Part shown: piece by piece, positions 53,787-62,755 of the stretch
How positions within the stretch are numbered: the first letter of the stretch is position 1
Layout: each line of letters begins with the position of its first letter
Assembly (NCBI GenBank): GCA_028277765.1
Contig: JANQFQ010000095.1
Span: 62,001 to 126,000, forward strand
DNA: 64,000 nucleotides
Reading direction: 5' to 3'
DNA from: Desulfobacterales bacterium
GTDB lineage: Bacteria > Desulfobacterota > Desulfobacteria > Desulfobacterales > SURF-7
Notes under the pieces: generated by a model
Database searches by the model: none
What the model was told of the DNA's origin: nothing
Seen by the model: only the letters and a program-made list of their open reading frames with translations
Translations under genes and position numbers: made by a program

Positions 53787-55662
53787 TGAAATTAAAAAGC
53801 GGGCAGATGAGGAATGGAATCAGCTGCAGCAAAGCTCAGATCCGACCATTTTCATCGGAGCCGCGACCTGCGGCCGCTCTGCCGGCGCTTTAAAGACAAA
53901 GAAAACGTTCGAGGAGGAACTTGGACAAAGGGGAATCAGCGCGAATATCGTTGAGGTGGGCTGCCTCGGTCCATGCTGGGCCGAACCGCTGATCAGTATT
54001 CAGAAACCCGGCGGCCCTAATGTTTTTTATAAAAACGTTACACCCAAAAAAGCGACCGAACTGGTTGAAAAATTTATTGCAGGAGATGATCCTTTGCCTG
54101 ACAGCGCCCTGGGTCTTGTGGGAGACAAGGGGAAATACGACATTCCCGTGCTGTGGGACCTCCCTAGTTTCAAGTCCCAGCAAAGAATACTTTTCCGGAA
54201 CTTTGGATTTATAGACCCCACCAACATCAATCATTACATTGCCAATGACGGCTACAGCGGCCTTGAAAAGGCCCTCTCCATGAAACAGACCGACGTGATC
54301 GAGGAGCTAAAAACATCCGGTCTGCGGGGAAGGGGCGGCGGCGGTTTTCCCGCGGGTCGCAAATGGGAAGCCGGGTTCCAGGCCAAGGAAAAAGAAAAAT
54401 ATGTTGTCTGCAACGCTGATGAAGGCGACCCTGGCGCGTTTATGGACCGCTCCGTGCTGGAAGGAGAGCCCCATTCTGTTCTGGAGGGGATGATTATCGC
54501 CGGATACACCATTGGCGCGCAAAAAGGGTATATTTACGTAAGGGCCGAATATCCCCTGGCAGTTAGACGGCTTCAGGACGCCATCCAGAAGGCAACGGAC
54601 ATGGGGCTGCTTGGAAAAAACATCCTGGGCACCGGGTTCGATTTTGAGATCGAGCTTTTTCAGGGCGCAGGCGCGTTTGTATGCGGTGAATCAACCGCCC
54701 TGACCCTCTCAATGGAAGGCAAAAGAGGCATGCCCAAAGCGTCCCCAAGACCAAGAACAACCGAGGAGGGCCTTTTTGACAAGCCCACACTGCTTAACAA
54801 TGTAAAAACCTTTTCGTACGTCCCCCAGATTATCAATAAGGGTGGCGCGTGGCTGGCGGAAATCGGCACTAAAGACAGCAAGGGAACAGCGGTATTCGCG
54901 CTCACAGGCATGGTAAACAATTGCGGTCTGATCGAGGTCCCCATGGGACTCACCATCCGGGAAATCATTTACGAAATCGGCGGCGGCATTACCGATGACA
55001 AGACATTTAAGGCCGTCCAAACCGGCGGGCCCTCAGGCGGCTGCCTACCCGAAGAGTTCCTGGATACCCCGGTTGACTATGACTCATTGACAGCCGCGGG
55101 CTCCATGATGGGTTCCGGCGGCATGGTGATCATGGATGAGACCACATGTATGGTGGATGTTGCCCGTTATTTTCTTGATTTTACACAAAAGGAATCATGC
55201 GGCCAGTGCACTCTCTGCAAACTCGGCACCAAGCAGATGCTGAACATTCTGGAAGATATTGTTGACGGAAAGGGGCAGCCAAAAGATGTGAATATACTTC
55301 TTGAAATCGGTGAAGCGGTCAATGGCGGTTCGCTTTGCGGCCTTGGGCAGAGTGCTGCTAATCCTGTACTGACCACGATTAAATATTTTCGGCCGGAATA
55401 TGAGGAGCATATCGACAAGAAGCGCTGCCCGGCCCTGGCATGCAAAGCCTTGGTTTCATACCGCATCGATGAAGAAAAGTGCAAGGGCTGCACCATGTGC
55501 GTCAAGGCCTGCCCGGTTGAGGCCATTACCGGAGAGAAGAAAGAGGTGCACATGATTGACCAGTCCAAATGTATTCAGTGCGGTATGTGCATGGAAAAAT
55601 GTCCGAAGAAATTTAAAGCGGTGGAATGCTTACCTGGACGTTTAAATGAAGGAGGTAAATAG
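53776..55662 (+). CDS. nuoF: NuoF-like flavoprotein subunit with ferredoxin domains
   Basis: A 628-residue protein in the HndC/HydB-type long form. Order: N-terminal [2Fe-2S] thioredoxin-like domain (TCGRSAGA, GCLGPCWAEP); FMN/NAD domain with GLRGRGGGGFPAGRKW, NADEGDPGAFMDR and GAGAFVCGESTAL; SLBB domain; a [4Fe-4S] site SCGQCTLCKLGT; and at the C-terminus two ferredoxin clusters CKGCTMCVKAC and CIQCGMCMEKC. It oxidises or reduces NAD(H) and passes electrons through NuoE and the Fe-S chain to the formate dehydrogenase subunit. Extra ferredoxin clusters allow ferredoxin coupling, so electron bifurcation is possible. The stop shares a base with the next start (TAGTG). Confidence 0.93.
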   Translation: MKFSEIKKRADEEWNQLQQSSDPTIFIGAATCGRSAGALKTKKTFEEELGQRGISANIVEVGCLGPCWAEPLISIQKPGGPNVFYKNVTPKKATELVEKFIAGDDPLPDSALGLVGDKGKYDIPVLWDLPSFKSQQRILFRNFGFIDPTNINHYIANDGYSGLEKALSMKQTDVIEELKTSGLRGRGGGGFPAGRKWEAGFQAKEKEKYVVCNADEGDPGAFMDRSVLEGEPHSVLEGMIIAGYTIGAQKGYIYVRAEYPLAVRRLQDAIQKATDMGLLGKNILGTGFDFEIELFQGAGAFVCGESTALTLSMEGKRGMPKASPRPRTTEEGLFDKPTLLNNVKTFSYVPQIINKGGAWLAEIGTKDSKGTAVFALTGMVNNCGLIEVPMGLTIREIIYEIGGGITDDKTFKAVQTGGPSGGCLPEEFLDTPVDYDSLTAAGSMMGSGGMVIMDETTCMVDVARYFLDFTQKESCGQCTLCKLGTKQMLNILEDIVDGKGQPKDVNILLEIGEAVNGGSLCGLGQSAANPVLTTIKYFRPEYEEHIDKKRCPALACKALVSYRIDEEKCKGCTMCVKACPVEAITGEKKEVHMIDQSKCIQCGMCMEKCPKKFKAVECLPGRLNEGGK

Positions 55663-58340
55663 TGGCTGACAAAGTACAACTCACAATAAACGGCCTGTCG
55701 GTTACAGCCGACAAAGGCATGACTATACTGGAGGCGGCACTCAGGAAAGGAATTTACATCCCGCACCTGTGCCATCATCGTGACCTGGATCCGGTGGGCG
55801 CTTGCCGTCTCTGCCTGGTTGAAATCGCCGGTAAATGGACCAAAATAGCGATTTCCTGTAAAACAGAGGTTACGGAAGGAATGGTTGTCCGTACCGAAAC
55901 CCCTGAAATCAATGAAATGAGACAGGTCGCCGTGGAGCTGCTGATCGCAGACCATGACACAGACTGTCTTAAGTGCGCGAGGAACACCCAGTGCCAGCTT
56001 CAGCGTGTGGCCGATCATGTAGGCGTTGATACCGAGCGGCTGGCAAGGCTCAGGGAAAGGGAAGAAAAACAGCCCATTGACGATTCCAACCCGTTTTTTA
56101 ACTTTGATCCCAACCGCTGCGTACTATGCGGCATATGCGTGCGCACCTGCGACGAGATTTTAAACATTCACGCCATTGATTTCGCTTTCCGCGGACTTAA
56201 AACAAAAATAGCCGGTTTTGGAGACAAATCCCGGTTAGAGGCTGATTGTGAATCTTGCGGTGAATGCATTGTAAGATGCCCGGTGGGCGCGTTAACAGAA
56301 AAAGACTATAAGAAACCGACCCATTATGTAAAATCTGTCTGTTCTTTCTGCGGCTGCGGCTGCGGAATGAGGCTGGGTGTTCGCCACGATCAGATCGTCA
56401 GCGTCAAGGGCGACATAAGCAGCCCGGCCAACAGGGGCAGGCTCTGTGTAAAGGGCCGCTACGGCTTCAGGTTTGTTAACAGTGACGAACGCCTGACCTC
56501 ACCCCTGATTAAAAAGGACGGCAAGTTTGTCGAAGCGGACTGGGACGAAGCCCTAGACCTTGTTGCTGACAATTTTTCAAAGAATAAAGGCGAAAAGTTT
56601 GCCGCCATTGCGTCAGCCAAGGCCACAACCGAGGACAACTATGTCCTGCAGAAATTTACAAGGGCGGTGATGGGTACCAACAACATTGATCACTGCGCCC
56701 GTCTCTGACATGCCCCCACAGTGGCCGGTCTGGCCACCTCTCTGGGCAGCGGAGCAATGACAAACGCGATCGATGAACTTGGCGGCGCCGCATCCATTCT
56801 GGCCATAGGCACAAACACAACCGCCACCCATCCCATTATAGCGCTCAAGGTTAAGGACGCGGTGAAAAGCGGCGCGAAACTGATTGTTGCCAATCCAAAA
56901 GAGATTGACCTCTGCCAGTTCGCGGATGTCTTTCTCAGGCACAAACCCGGCACAGACGTTCCCCTGCTCATGGGAATGTCGAAGGTGATCCTGGATGAAG
57001 GGCTGGAAGACAAAGACTTTATCGCAAGCAGGTGTGAGGATTTTGACGCTTTTAAAGAATCCCTTGCCGCGTTTGATCTGGATACAGTGGAAAAGATTAC
57101 CGGTGTGCCCCAGGACAAGATTGTCGAGGCCGCGAAAATCTACGCTGAACAGTCACCAGCTTCAATCATATACTGCATGGGCATTACCCAGCATGTTCAC
57201 GGTACAGATAACGTGCTGGCCATCAGCAACCTGGCCCTGCTCACTGGCAATTTAGGCAAAGAATCCGCCGGCGTGAACCCCCTCAGGGGACAGAACAATG
57301 TTCAGGGCGCCTGCGATATGGGCTCTTTACCGAATGTTTATCCCGGGTACCAGGCTGTTACTGTTCCTGATAACAAAGCGAAATTTGAAAAAGCATGGGG
57401 AGTTGAACTGAGCGACCAGGCGGGCCTGACCCACACAAGGATATTTGACGCCTGTCATGACGGCAACATCAAATCCCTCTATCTGGTGGGTGAAAACCCT
57501 GTACTGAGCGAAGCGGACGCCGGTCATGCCACAGACTGCCTTAAGAAAACGGATTTTCTGGTTGTTCAGGATATCTTTCTGAACGAAACCGCGGAGCTGG
57601 CGGACGTGGTTCTCCCGGCAACAACTTTCGCGGAAAAAGACGGTACATTTACCAACACGGAGCGGAGGGTCCAGCGAGTACGCAAGGCCATTGAGCCTGT
57701 GGGCAACTCTAAGCCTGACTGGTGGATCACCTGTGAACTGGCCAAGCGCCTTGAAGCCAAAGGATTTGATTTTGAAGGTCCGGAAGCGATCATGGATGAA
57801 ATCGCCTCAGTGACACCTTCCTACAGCGGTATCTCTTACGCCAGGCTGGAAAAAGGCACCTTGCAGTGGCCCTGCCCCGCAGATGATCACCCGGGCACGC
57901 CGTTCCTGCATGGTGAAAAGTTCGGCACAGACACCGGCAAAGGGAAATTCAAACCCCTGGAATACAGGAAACCGGGCGAAGATATAGACAGTGAATATCC
58001 CCTGATCCTGACAACCGACCGGAGCCTGTATCATTACCACAGCACCATGACACGCAGGGTTTACGGGCTTAATGTCCTGGACAAGGAAGAACTGTTGAAT
58101 ATCCATCCGCAGGATGCTTCAGGACTGGGTGTTGAGGACGGCCAGATGGTCAAGGTCGCCTCCAGGCGCGGTGTGGTGGAAGTAAAGGCAAAAGTTACAG
58201 ACAACTGTCCCGAGGGAACAGTGTCAATGACCTTTCACTTTTCCGAAACCCCGACAAACCTGCTCACCTGCTGTGAACTGGATCCGGTGTCAAGTACCCC
58301 GGGGACAAAGGTTTGCGCGGTTCGAGTGGAAAATTTATAA
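55662..58340 (+). CDS. fdhA: Selenocysteine-containing formate dehydrogenase alpha subunit
   Basis: One continuous gene of 892 residues including selenocysteine at residue 349, encoded by TGA at 56706-56708. It has an N-terminal NuoG-like [2Fe-2S] domain (CHHRDLDPVGACRLC), a His/Cys cluster motif HDTDCLKCARNTQCQL, two [4Fe-4S] ferredoxin motifs (CVLCGICVRTC, CESCGECIVRC), the cofactor-proximal cluster CSFCGCGCG, then DHCARL-U-HAPTVAGL, the selenocysteine motif of formate dehydrogenases (Cys in homologues). The C-terminal half carries molybdopterin-binding blocks. It starts with GTG overlapping the nuoF stop. A SECIS-like hairpin follows the UGA. The complex should interconvert formate and CO2 with NAD in the cytoplasm. 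Confidence 0.95.
56706..56745 (+). promoter_or_regulatory. UGA-selenocysteine codon and bacterial SECIS hairpin
   Basis: After TGA the sequence forms GTGGCC-GGTCT-GGCCAC at 56721-56737 (6-bp stem, GGTCT loop), extended by flanking CAG/CTCTCTG pairs. The apical GGUCU is the SelB-recognised motif also found in Escherichia coli fdhF. The in-frame continuation and the flanking conserved residues leave no doubt that the stop is recoded. Confidence 0.92.
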
Positions 58341-58365
58341 ACTAGACTATATATATTAAAGGTAT

Positions 58366-58404
58366 AGGGGTCAGGTCCGTTTAAGGCCTGGCCCCTGTTT
58401 TTTT
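58366..58404 (+). terminator. Terminator of the nuoE-nuoF-fdhA operon
   Basis: AGGGGTCAGG ... CCTGGCCCCT with one G-U pair and a seven-T tail, 25 bases after the fdhA stop codon. Confidence 0.92.
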
Positions 58405-58483
58405 AAAGCTATTTATTATTTTAGTCGATCCTGAAAAACCCGTTTATGAAGCACTGGATTAAAAATATTGAAAAAGGAGCCGT

Positions 58484-59308
58484 ATGAATCAGCTAAAGCA
58501 AATGGCTTTAGAAGCAATCGAATTTCTTCAAAAGGAATCAAGGTCAATTCCTGAAATCGGCATTTTGACCGGGACTGGACTGGGACGCTGTCTGGAATCT
58601 GTTAACACTTCGGCGGAAATTCCTTACCGTGAGATCCCGAATTTTCCGGTTTCAACAGTTGAGAGTCATTCCGGCAAACTTTTTTTCGGTATCGCACAGA
58701 GCACTAATATCATTGCCATGCAGGGGAGAGTTCACCTTTATGAAGGGTATTCTCCTGAAGAAGTGACCTTTCCGATCCGGGTAATGCAGGAACTTGGTGT
58801 AAAAAACCTGATTGTTACAAACGCTTCAGGCGGGCTTAACCCGGATTTTAATCCGGGCGATATAATGATCATTTCTGACCACATAAACCTGACAGGATCC
58901 AACCCTCTTACAGGACCCAATGAAGAAAGCTGGGGAATCAGGTTTCCCGACATGACCGGTGCTTATGATAAAGGCCTTACCGGCAAAGCTGAAACAGTAG
59001 GTGCATCTGGAGGTATTGCCCTGAAGAAAGGGGTATATGCAGGCCTTTTGGGACCATCTCTTGAAACACCTGCTGAAGTCAGGTTTATAAGAAAAATCGG
59101 TGCTGACGCCGTCGGTTTTTCAACAGTTCACGAGGTCATCACAGCTATTCACGCGGGCATTAAGGTGCTTGGTCTCTCGGTTATAACAAATGTGCATGAC
59201 CCGAACAATCCAAGTCCGACAACCCTTGAAGAGGTCATTGCTGTTACCGAAAAGGTGGCTCCGAATCTGGAAAAAATTATTACCGGTGTATTCAAGCAGT
59301 TTTCCTGA
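58484..59308 (+). CDS. punA: Purine-nucleoside phosphorylase
   Basis: A 274-residue protein of the trimeric PNP family: GILTGTGLGR, FPVSTVESHSG, MQGRVHLYEGYS, TNASGGLNPDFNPGDIMII and the loop SDHINLTGSNPL, plus TPAEVRFIRKIGADAVGFSTVHEVI. The catalytic Glu and Asn positions are visible. It cleaves inosine and guanosine to base and ribose-1-phosphate in purine salvage. AAAAAGGAG lies before the ATG. Confidence 0.95.
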   Translation: MNQLKQMALEAIEFLQKESRSIPEIGILTGTGLGRCLESVNTSAEIPYREIPNFPVSTVESHSGKLFFGIAQSTNIIAMQGRVHLYEGYSPEEVTFPIRVMQELGVKNLIVTNASGGLNPDFNPGDIMIISDHINLTGSNPLTGPNEESWGIRFPDMTGAYDKGLTGKAETVGASGGIALKKGVYAGLLGPSLETPAEVRFIRKIGADAVGFSTVHEVITAIHAGIKVLGLSVITNVHDPNNPSPTTLEEVIAVTEKVAPNLEKIITGVFKQFS

Positions 59309-59492
59309 CATCAAATGCCACTAAGAATGGAACGAGAAGCTTGTTGCAAGGATCTAAAAATTATTGTAATCTTTCAAATTTAGTATCCAGAATCTGAAAA
59401 GTTAAAACCGCTTTTAACATTTATTTTAGATTTGTTGCTCCATTCCCCTCGTCGGAGAATGTTGATATTCGTACTTCGGATTTGATTTACCT

Positions 59493-60446
59493 ATGCGTGC
59501 CTTAACATTCGATAAAAGACTCCGTTTTGTCATGGACCGACCCGTTCCTGAGCCTTTACCCGGCTGGGCTCTTATCCGTGTTCAACTCGCCGGTATCTGT
59601 AAAACCGATCTTGAAATCATGAAAGGTTACATGGGGTTTCAGGGGATCCTGGGACATGAGTTTGTCGGAACCGTGGAAGCATGTGATGATTCGGCCTGGG
59701 CAGGTAAAAGGGTGGCCGGAGAGATAAATGCTGCCTGCGGTGAATGCGAACTTTGTAGGAACGGTCTGGGACGTCACTGCCCTGTCCGCAGTGTACTTGG
59801 CATCCAGGGGCTTGACGGTTGTATGGCTGATTATTGTATACTCCCCTCGGAAAATCTTATCAAAATACCCGAAACCATGTCAGATGATATGGCTGTGTTC
59901 ATTGAACCGCTTTCCGCAGCATGTGAGATTCTGGAACAGATCCATGTTACTGGTAACGAACGAGCCATTGTTCTTGGAGACGGACGGATCGGAATTCTGT
60001 GCGCATGGGTACTGTCCACGGCACTTTCAAATGTAACACTTGTCGGCAAACATGCTGACAAACTTGATTTGGCCAGGTGGAACAGCCTTAAAACACACCT
60101 TCATTCTGAGCAGATTGAACCTGGAGTGGATATTGTTGTGGATGCCACGGGCTCGGCGAACGGTCTTGCTGAAGCGATCGCCATGTGTCGACCAAGGGGC
60201 ACAATCATACTTAAAACAACTATCGCGTCACAAGTACAAATCGATTTCGCCCCGGTTGTAATCAATGAACTAACGGTTATTGGTTCACGATGCGGAAAGT
60301 TTATAGATGGGATTAATCTTCTCAAATCTTATCCAGATATACCCCTGGAAAAATTAATTTCAGCCAGATATCCGATTGAACAGGCCATTACTGCTGTTGC
60401 CAGAGCACAGCAAAAAGATTCAATAAAAGTATTGATTGATCTATAA
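59493..60446 (+). CDS. Zinc-dependent alcohol dehydrogenase (MDR family)
   Basis: A 317-residue medium-chain dehydrogenase. Catalytic zinc ligands: Cys in AGICKTDLE and GHEF; structural zinc site CGECELCRNGLGRHC. The cofactor domain has VLGDGRIGILCAW (GxGxxG form). It ends GTIILKTTIASQ and a substrate segment typical of sorbitol/threonine-type members. The substrate is unknown. It is separate from the flanking genes. Confidence 0.88.
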   Translation: MRALTFDKRLRFVMDRPVPEPLPGWALIRVQLAGICKTDLEIMKGYMGFQGILGHEFVGTVEACDDSAWAGKRVAGEINAACGECELCRNGLGRHCPVRSVLGIQGLDGCMADYCILPSENLIKIPETMSDDMAVFIEPLSAACEILEQIHVTGNERAIVLGDGRIGILCAWVLSTALSNVTLVGKHADKLDLARWNSLKTHLHSEQIEPGVDIVVDATGSANGLAEAIAMCRPRGTIILKTTIASQVQIDFAPVVINELTVIGSRCGKFIDGINLLKSYPDIPLEKLISARYPIEQAITAVARAQQKDSIKVLIDL

Positions 60447-60448
60447 AA

Positions 60449-61393
60449 TTATTTAAAATTATTTTTTTTTATGTGGACTGCCCGCCCCCGCTGCGGCCTG
60501 TAATGGATAACCACAATACCGGCAGAAATAAGTGCCAAGGCGACCAGGATAAACTTTGTTACCGGTTCATTCAGAAGAAGTCCAGCAAACAGAACTCCCG
60601 CCACAGGCATTAAAAAGATAAAAGAATGCAGGGCTGTGGCGCCATAAAGACGGATCAGATACGCCCACGCGACATAGCTGAATGCAGCGGTTATAACAGA
60701 CTGGTAAAGCATAGCGCATACAATTCTTAAATTCACCATTTTTATCATTGTGTCATCCAGAAAAAAACCCTCCATAAAAAAAAAGGGGGTAGCTATTAAC
60801 ATAGGGTAAAGAACCAGATGAAACGGCTGGAAATCATCAATAATGATTTTTGAATAAACAGATGCCGCTCCCCACACAACCGCTGTCCCGGCAATCATAA
60901 AATCACCAGCCTGGATTTCAGACAAAAGCCCGCCATTGCCCAGGAAGACAAAAACAACTCCCGTGAATCCCATGCAGATACCGACGGCTTTTTTCTTTGT
61001 TATTCTGTCCGTGGAGATAAAAAAATGGGCGAAAAGCAAAACAAAAAAAGGTTGGGTATTGATAAGGAGTGCCCCTCTTGAGGCATGGGTCCAGCTCAGG
61101 CCAAGATGAAAAAGAGATAGCTGAACAATAAACATAAAACCGAGGATGAACACATGACGCTTTTGCCCGGGCTTTAACTTAAATGGCCGTTGTGTTGTAA
61201 GAGCCCATAAAGCGATTGTGACAGCAGCAATGGAAAACCGCAGACCCGCGGTAGTGAAAGGGCCTAATCCATCATATGTAATCTTGACAGCCACAACACT
61301 CGTGCCCATGATGATAGTAATCAAAGCAGCAGCCAAAGCGCCTGATACTGAAAGCGTTCTGGAGGCAGGAGTATTTTTTTTCTGCTTTATCAC
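60449..61393 (-). CDS. EamA/DMT-superfamily transporter
   Basis: A 314-residue protein with ten spans in two EamA repeats; the conserved segments GTSVVAVKITYDGLGPFTTAG at the first span and WGAASVYSKIIIDD at the sixth, and MPVAGVLFAGLLLNEPVT near the end, are diagnostic. Such transporters export or import metabolites such as amino acids. It ends two bases beyond the stop of the convergent dehydrogenase gene, so the two genes almost touch tail to tail. Confidence 0.9.
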   Translation of the reverse strand: MIKQKKNTPASRTLSVSGALAAALITIIMGTSVVAVKITYDGLGPFTTAGLRFSIAAVTIALWALTTQRPFKLKPGQKRHVFILGFMFIVQLSLFHLGLSWTHASRGALLINTQPFFVLLFAHFFISTDRITKKKAVGICMGFTGVVFVFLGNGGLLSEIQAGDFMIAGTAVVWGAASVYSKIIIDDFQPFHLVLYPMLIATPFFFMEGFFLDDTMIKMVNLRIVCAMLYQSVITAAFSYVAWAYLIRLYGATALHSFIFLMPVAGVLFAGLLLNEPVTKFILVALALISAGIVVIHYRPQRGRAVHIKKNNFK

Positions 61394-61450
61394 GCTGTCT
61401 ATGAATTAAAAACCTTGTTCCAAAGGTAGGATGTTGAATGATAATGACAA

Positions 61451-62323
61451 TTAAAAAGTAAAAACGTCGCGGTCTTTATACTTGATCTTAAATTTTTTAA
61501 TTCTTTTATTATGTTCCTTAATTTTATTGTTATGCTGATCCATTTTTTTTGCGTATTCCCGCCTCTCATCATCTGTGTTCACTTGATCTTTTTCTTTCTT
61601 AAGCTCTTCAAGCTCTTCATCAAGAAGTTTTGATGCCTCCTGTATTAGCTCTAATTCAGCTTCAAAATCACCGGTGTTTTCGCTTTCCTCGTCTAAAGAA
61701 TCATCCTCCCCGTATAAATCTTGCTGCATTTCAAGTGCATCATAACCATCTAAAGGCTCTGAACTCTCTTCTTCTGTGCCAGCTTCGCTATTCTCTACAT
61801 CGGCTGATGTGTCTATACTGGTTTTCATGGCTGTCTCTTTTTCAGCATCATTCCCCATAAATATATATATGGCAATTGCAACAATCAGCACAACGGCAGC
61901 GACTACAGCGATATCAAAATATTTGGATTTCTTTTTTTCATCTAAAACAGGGACTTTGACTGTTTCCTCTGGATCATACTCTTTTGGTTTGGACTTAAAC
62001 TTTGCGAAAATAATACCGCATTGGACGCATTCTGAACTCTCTTTTTCGATTCTACTGCCGCATCCAGGACATTCAATCCGCATATCTTCAGGCATATCAG
62101 CAAAATCACATTCTATCCCGTTTGCCCAAACATCTTCCCAGTCTGAATCAATGAACTCTACCCAGTCATCCGAATCATCCCAGACAGTTTCACCATGGTA
62201 ACTGAGCCCTCTTCGTCCATCTTGAAACTTTATCGCTGTTGTTTCAAAATTATGACCTTTTAACTGCAGTTTTTTTACTTTCCCCCCAGGCATATTTATA
62301 TCCTCTATTTTAAAAAGTTCCAA
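61451..62323 (-). CDS. Zinc-ribbon protein with single membrane span and coiled coil
   Basis: A 290-residue protein. Residues 1-75 form a beta-rich N-terminal part with several Trp/Asp residues. A zinc ribbon CPGCGSRIEKESSECVQCG lies at about 84-102. One membrane span follows (IAVVAAVVLIVAIAIYIFMG), then a very acidic Ser/Glu-rich region and a C-terminal Lys/Glu coiled coil of about 80 residues (LLDEELEELKKEKDQ). A membrane-anchored scaffold is plausible; no family is recognised. It is divergent from the topoisomerase gene. Confidence 0.7.
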   Translation of the reverse strand: MELFKIEDINMPGGKVKKLQLKGHNFETTAIKFQDGRRGLSYHGETVWDDSDDWVEFIDSDWEDVWANGIECDFADMPEDMRIECPGCGSRIEKESSECVQCGIIFAKFKSKPKEYDPEETVKVPVLDEKKKSKYFDIAVVAAVVLIVAIAIYIFMGNDAEKETAMKTSIDTSADVENSEAGTEEESSEPLDGYDALEMQQDLYGEDDSLDEESENTGDFEAELELIQEASKLLDEELEELKKEKDQVNTDDERREYAKKMDQHNNKIKEHNKRIKKFKIKYKDRDVFTF

Positions 62324-62755
62324 AAATTTACTTTCATCCGGCCATCATTAAACATGGTAATTACATTAAAACGCTACCGTTATTTACAAATCCTTTGAGA
62401 ACAGTATGTTTCACGATTTTACGTTTTTAAATATGTTGAATTAATCGTTTTTAAAATATTAATATAGGTCTAATAAATAATATAAAAAATATGACAATAA
62501 AAGAAAGCATAAAAGTTGTGCTATATTAAATATATCACATATTTGCTCATTTTTGAAAATAAATATCACATACCAGCAAAAAAAAAACATCCAGATCGTC
62601 AACAATTTATAAATATTATCAAATTCATTTTATAAACACAATATATTGTAGTTTTTTTTTCTTGACGCACAATATATATATTATATAAATGATGATAGAT
62701 ATTTGTTAATACAGTATTTTAGCCCTGATGTATCACAAGTCAAAAAAGAGGCAGG
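62324..62755. other. A/T-rich divergent promoter region
   Basis: Over 400 bases with long A/T runs and no supported gene, between the zinc-ribbon membrane protein (minus) and the topoisomerase subunit gene (plus). Both promoters must lie here; several TATATA-type boxes occur and none can be singled out. Confidence 0.4.

Noticed and set aside
56721..58340. Separate gene starting with an ATA/GTG-type codon after the TGA in fdhA
   Set aside because: Frame, family motifs on both sides of the TGA and the SECIS hairpin show a single selenoprotein gene.
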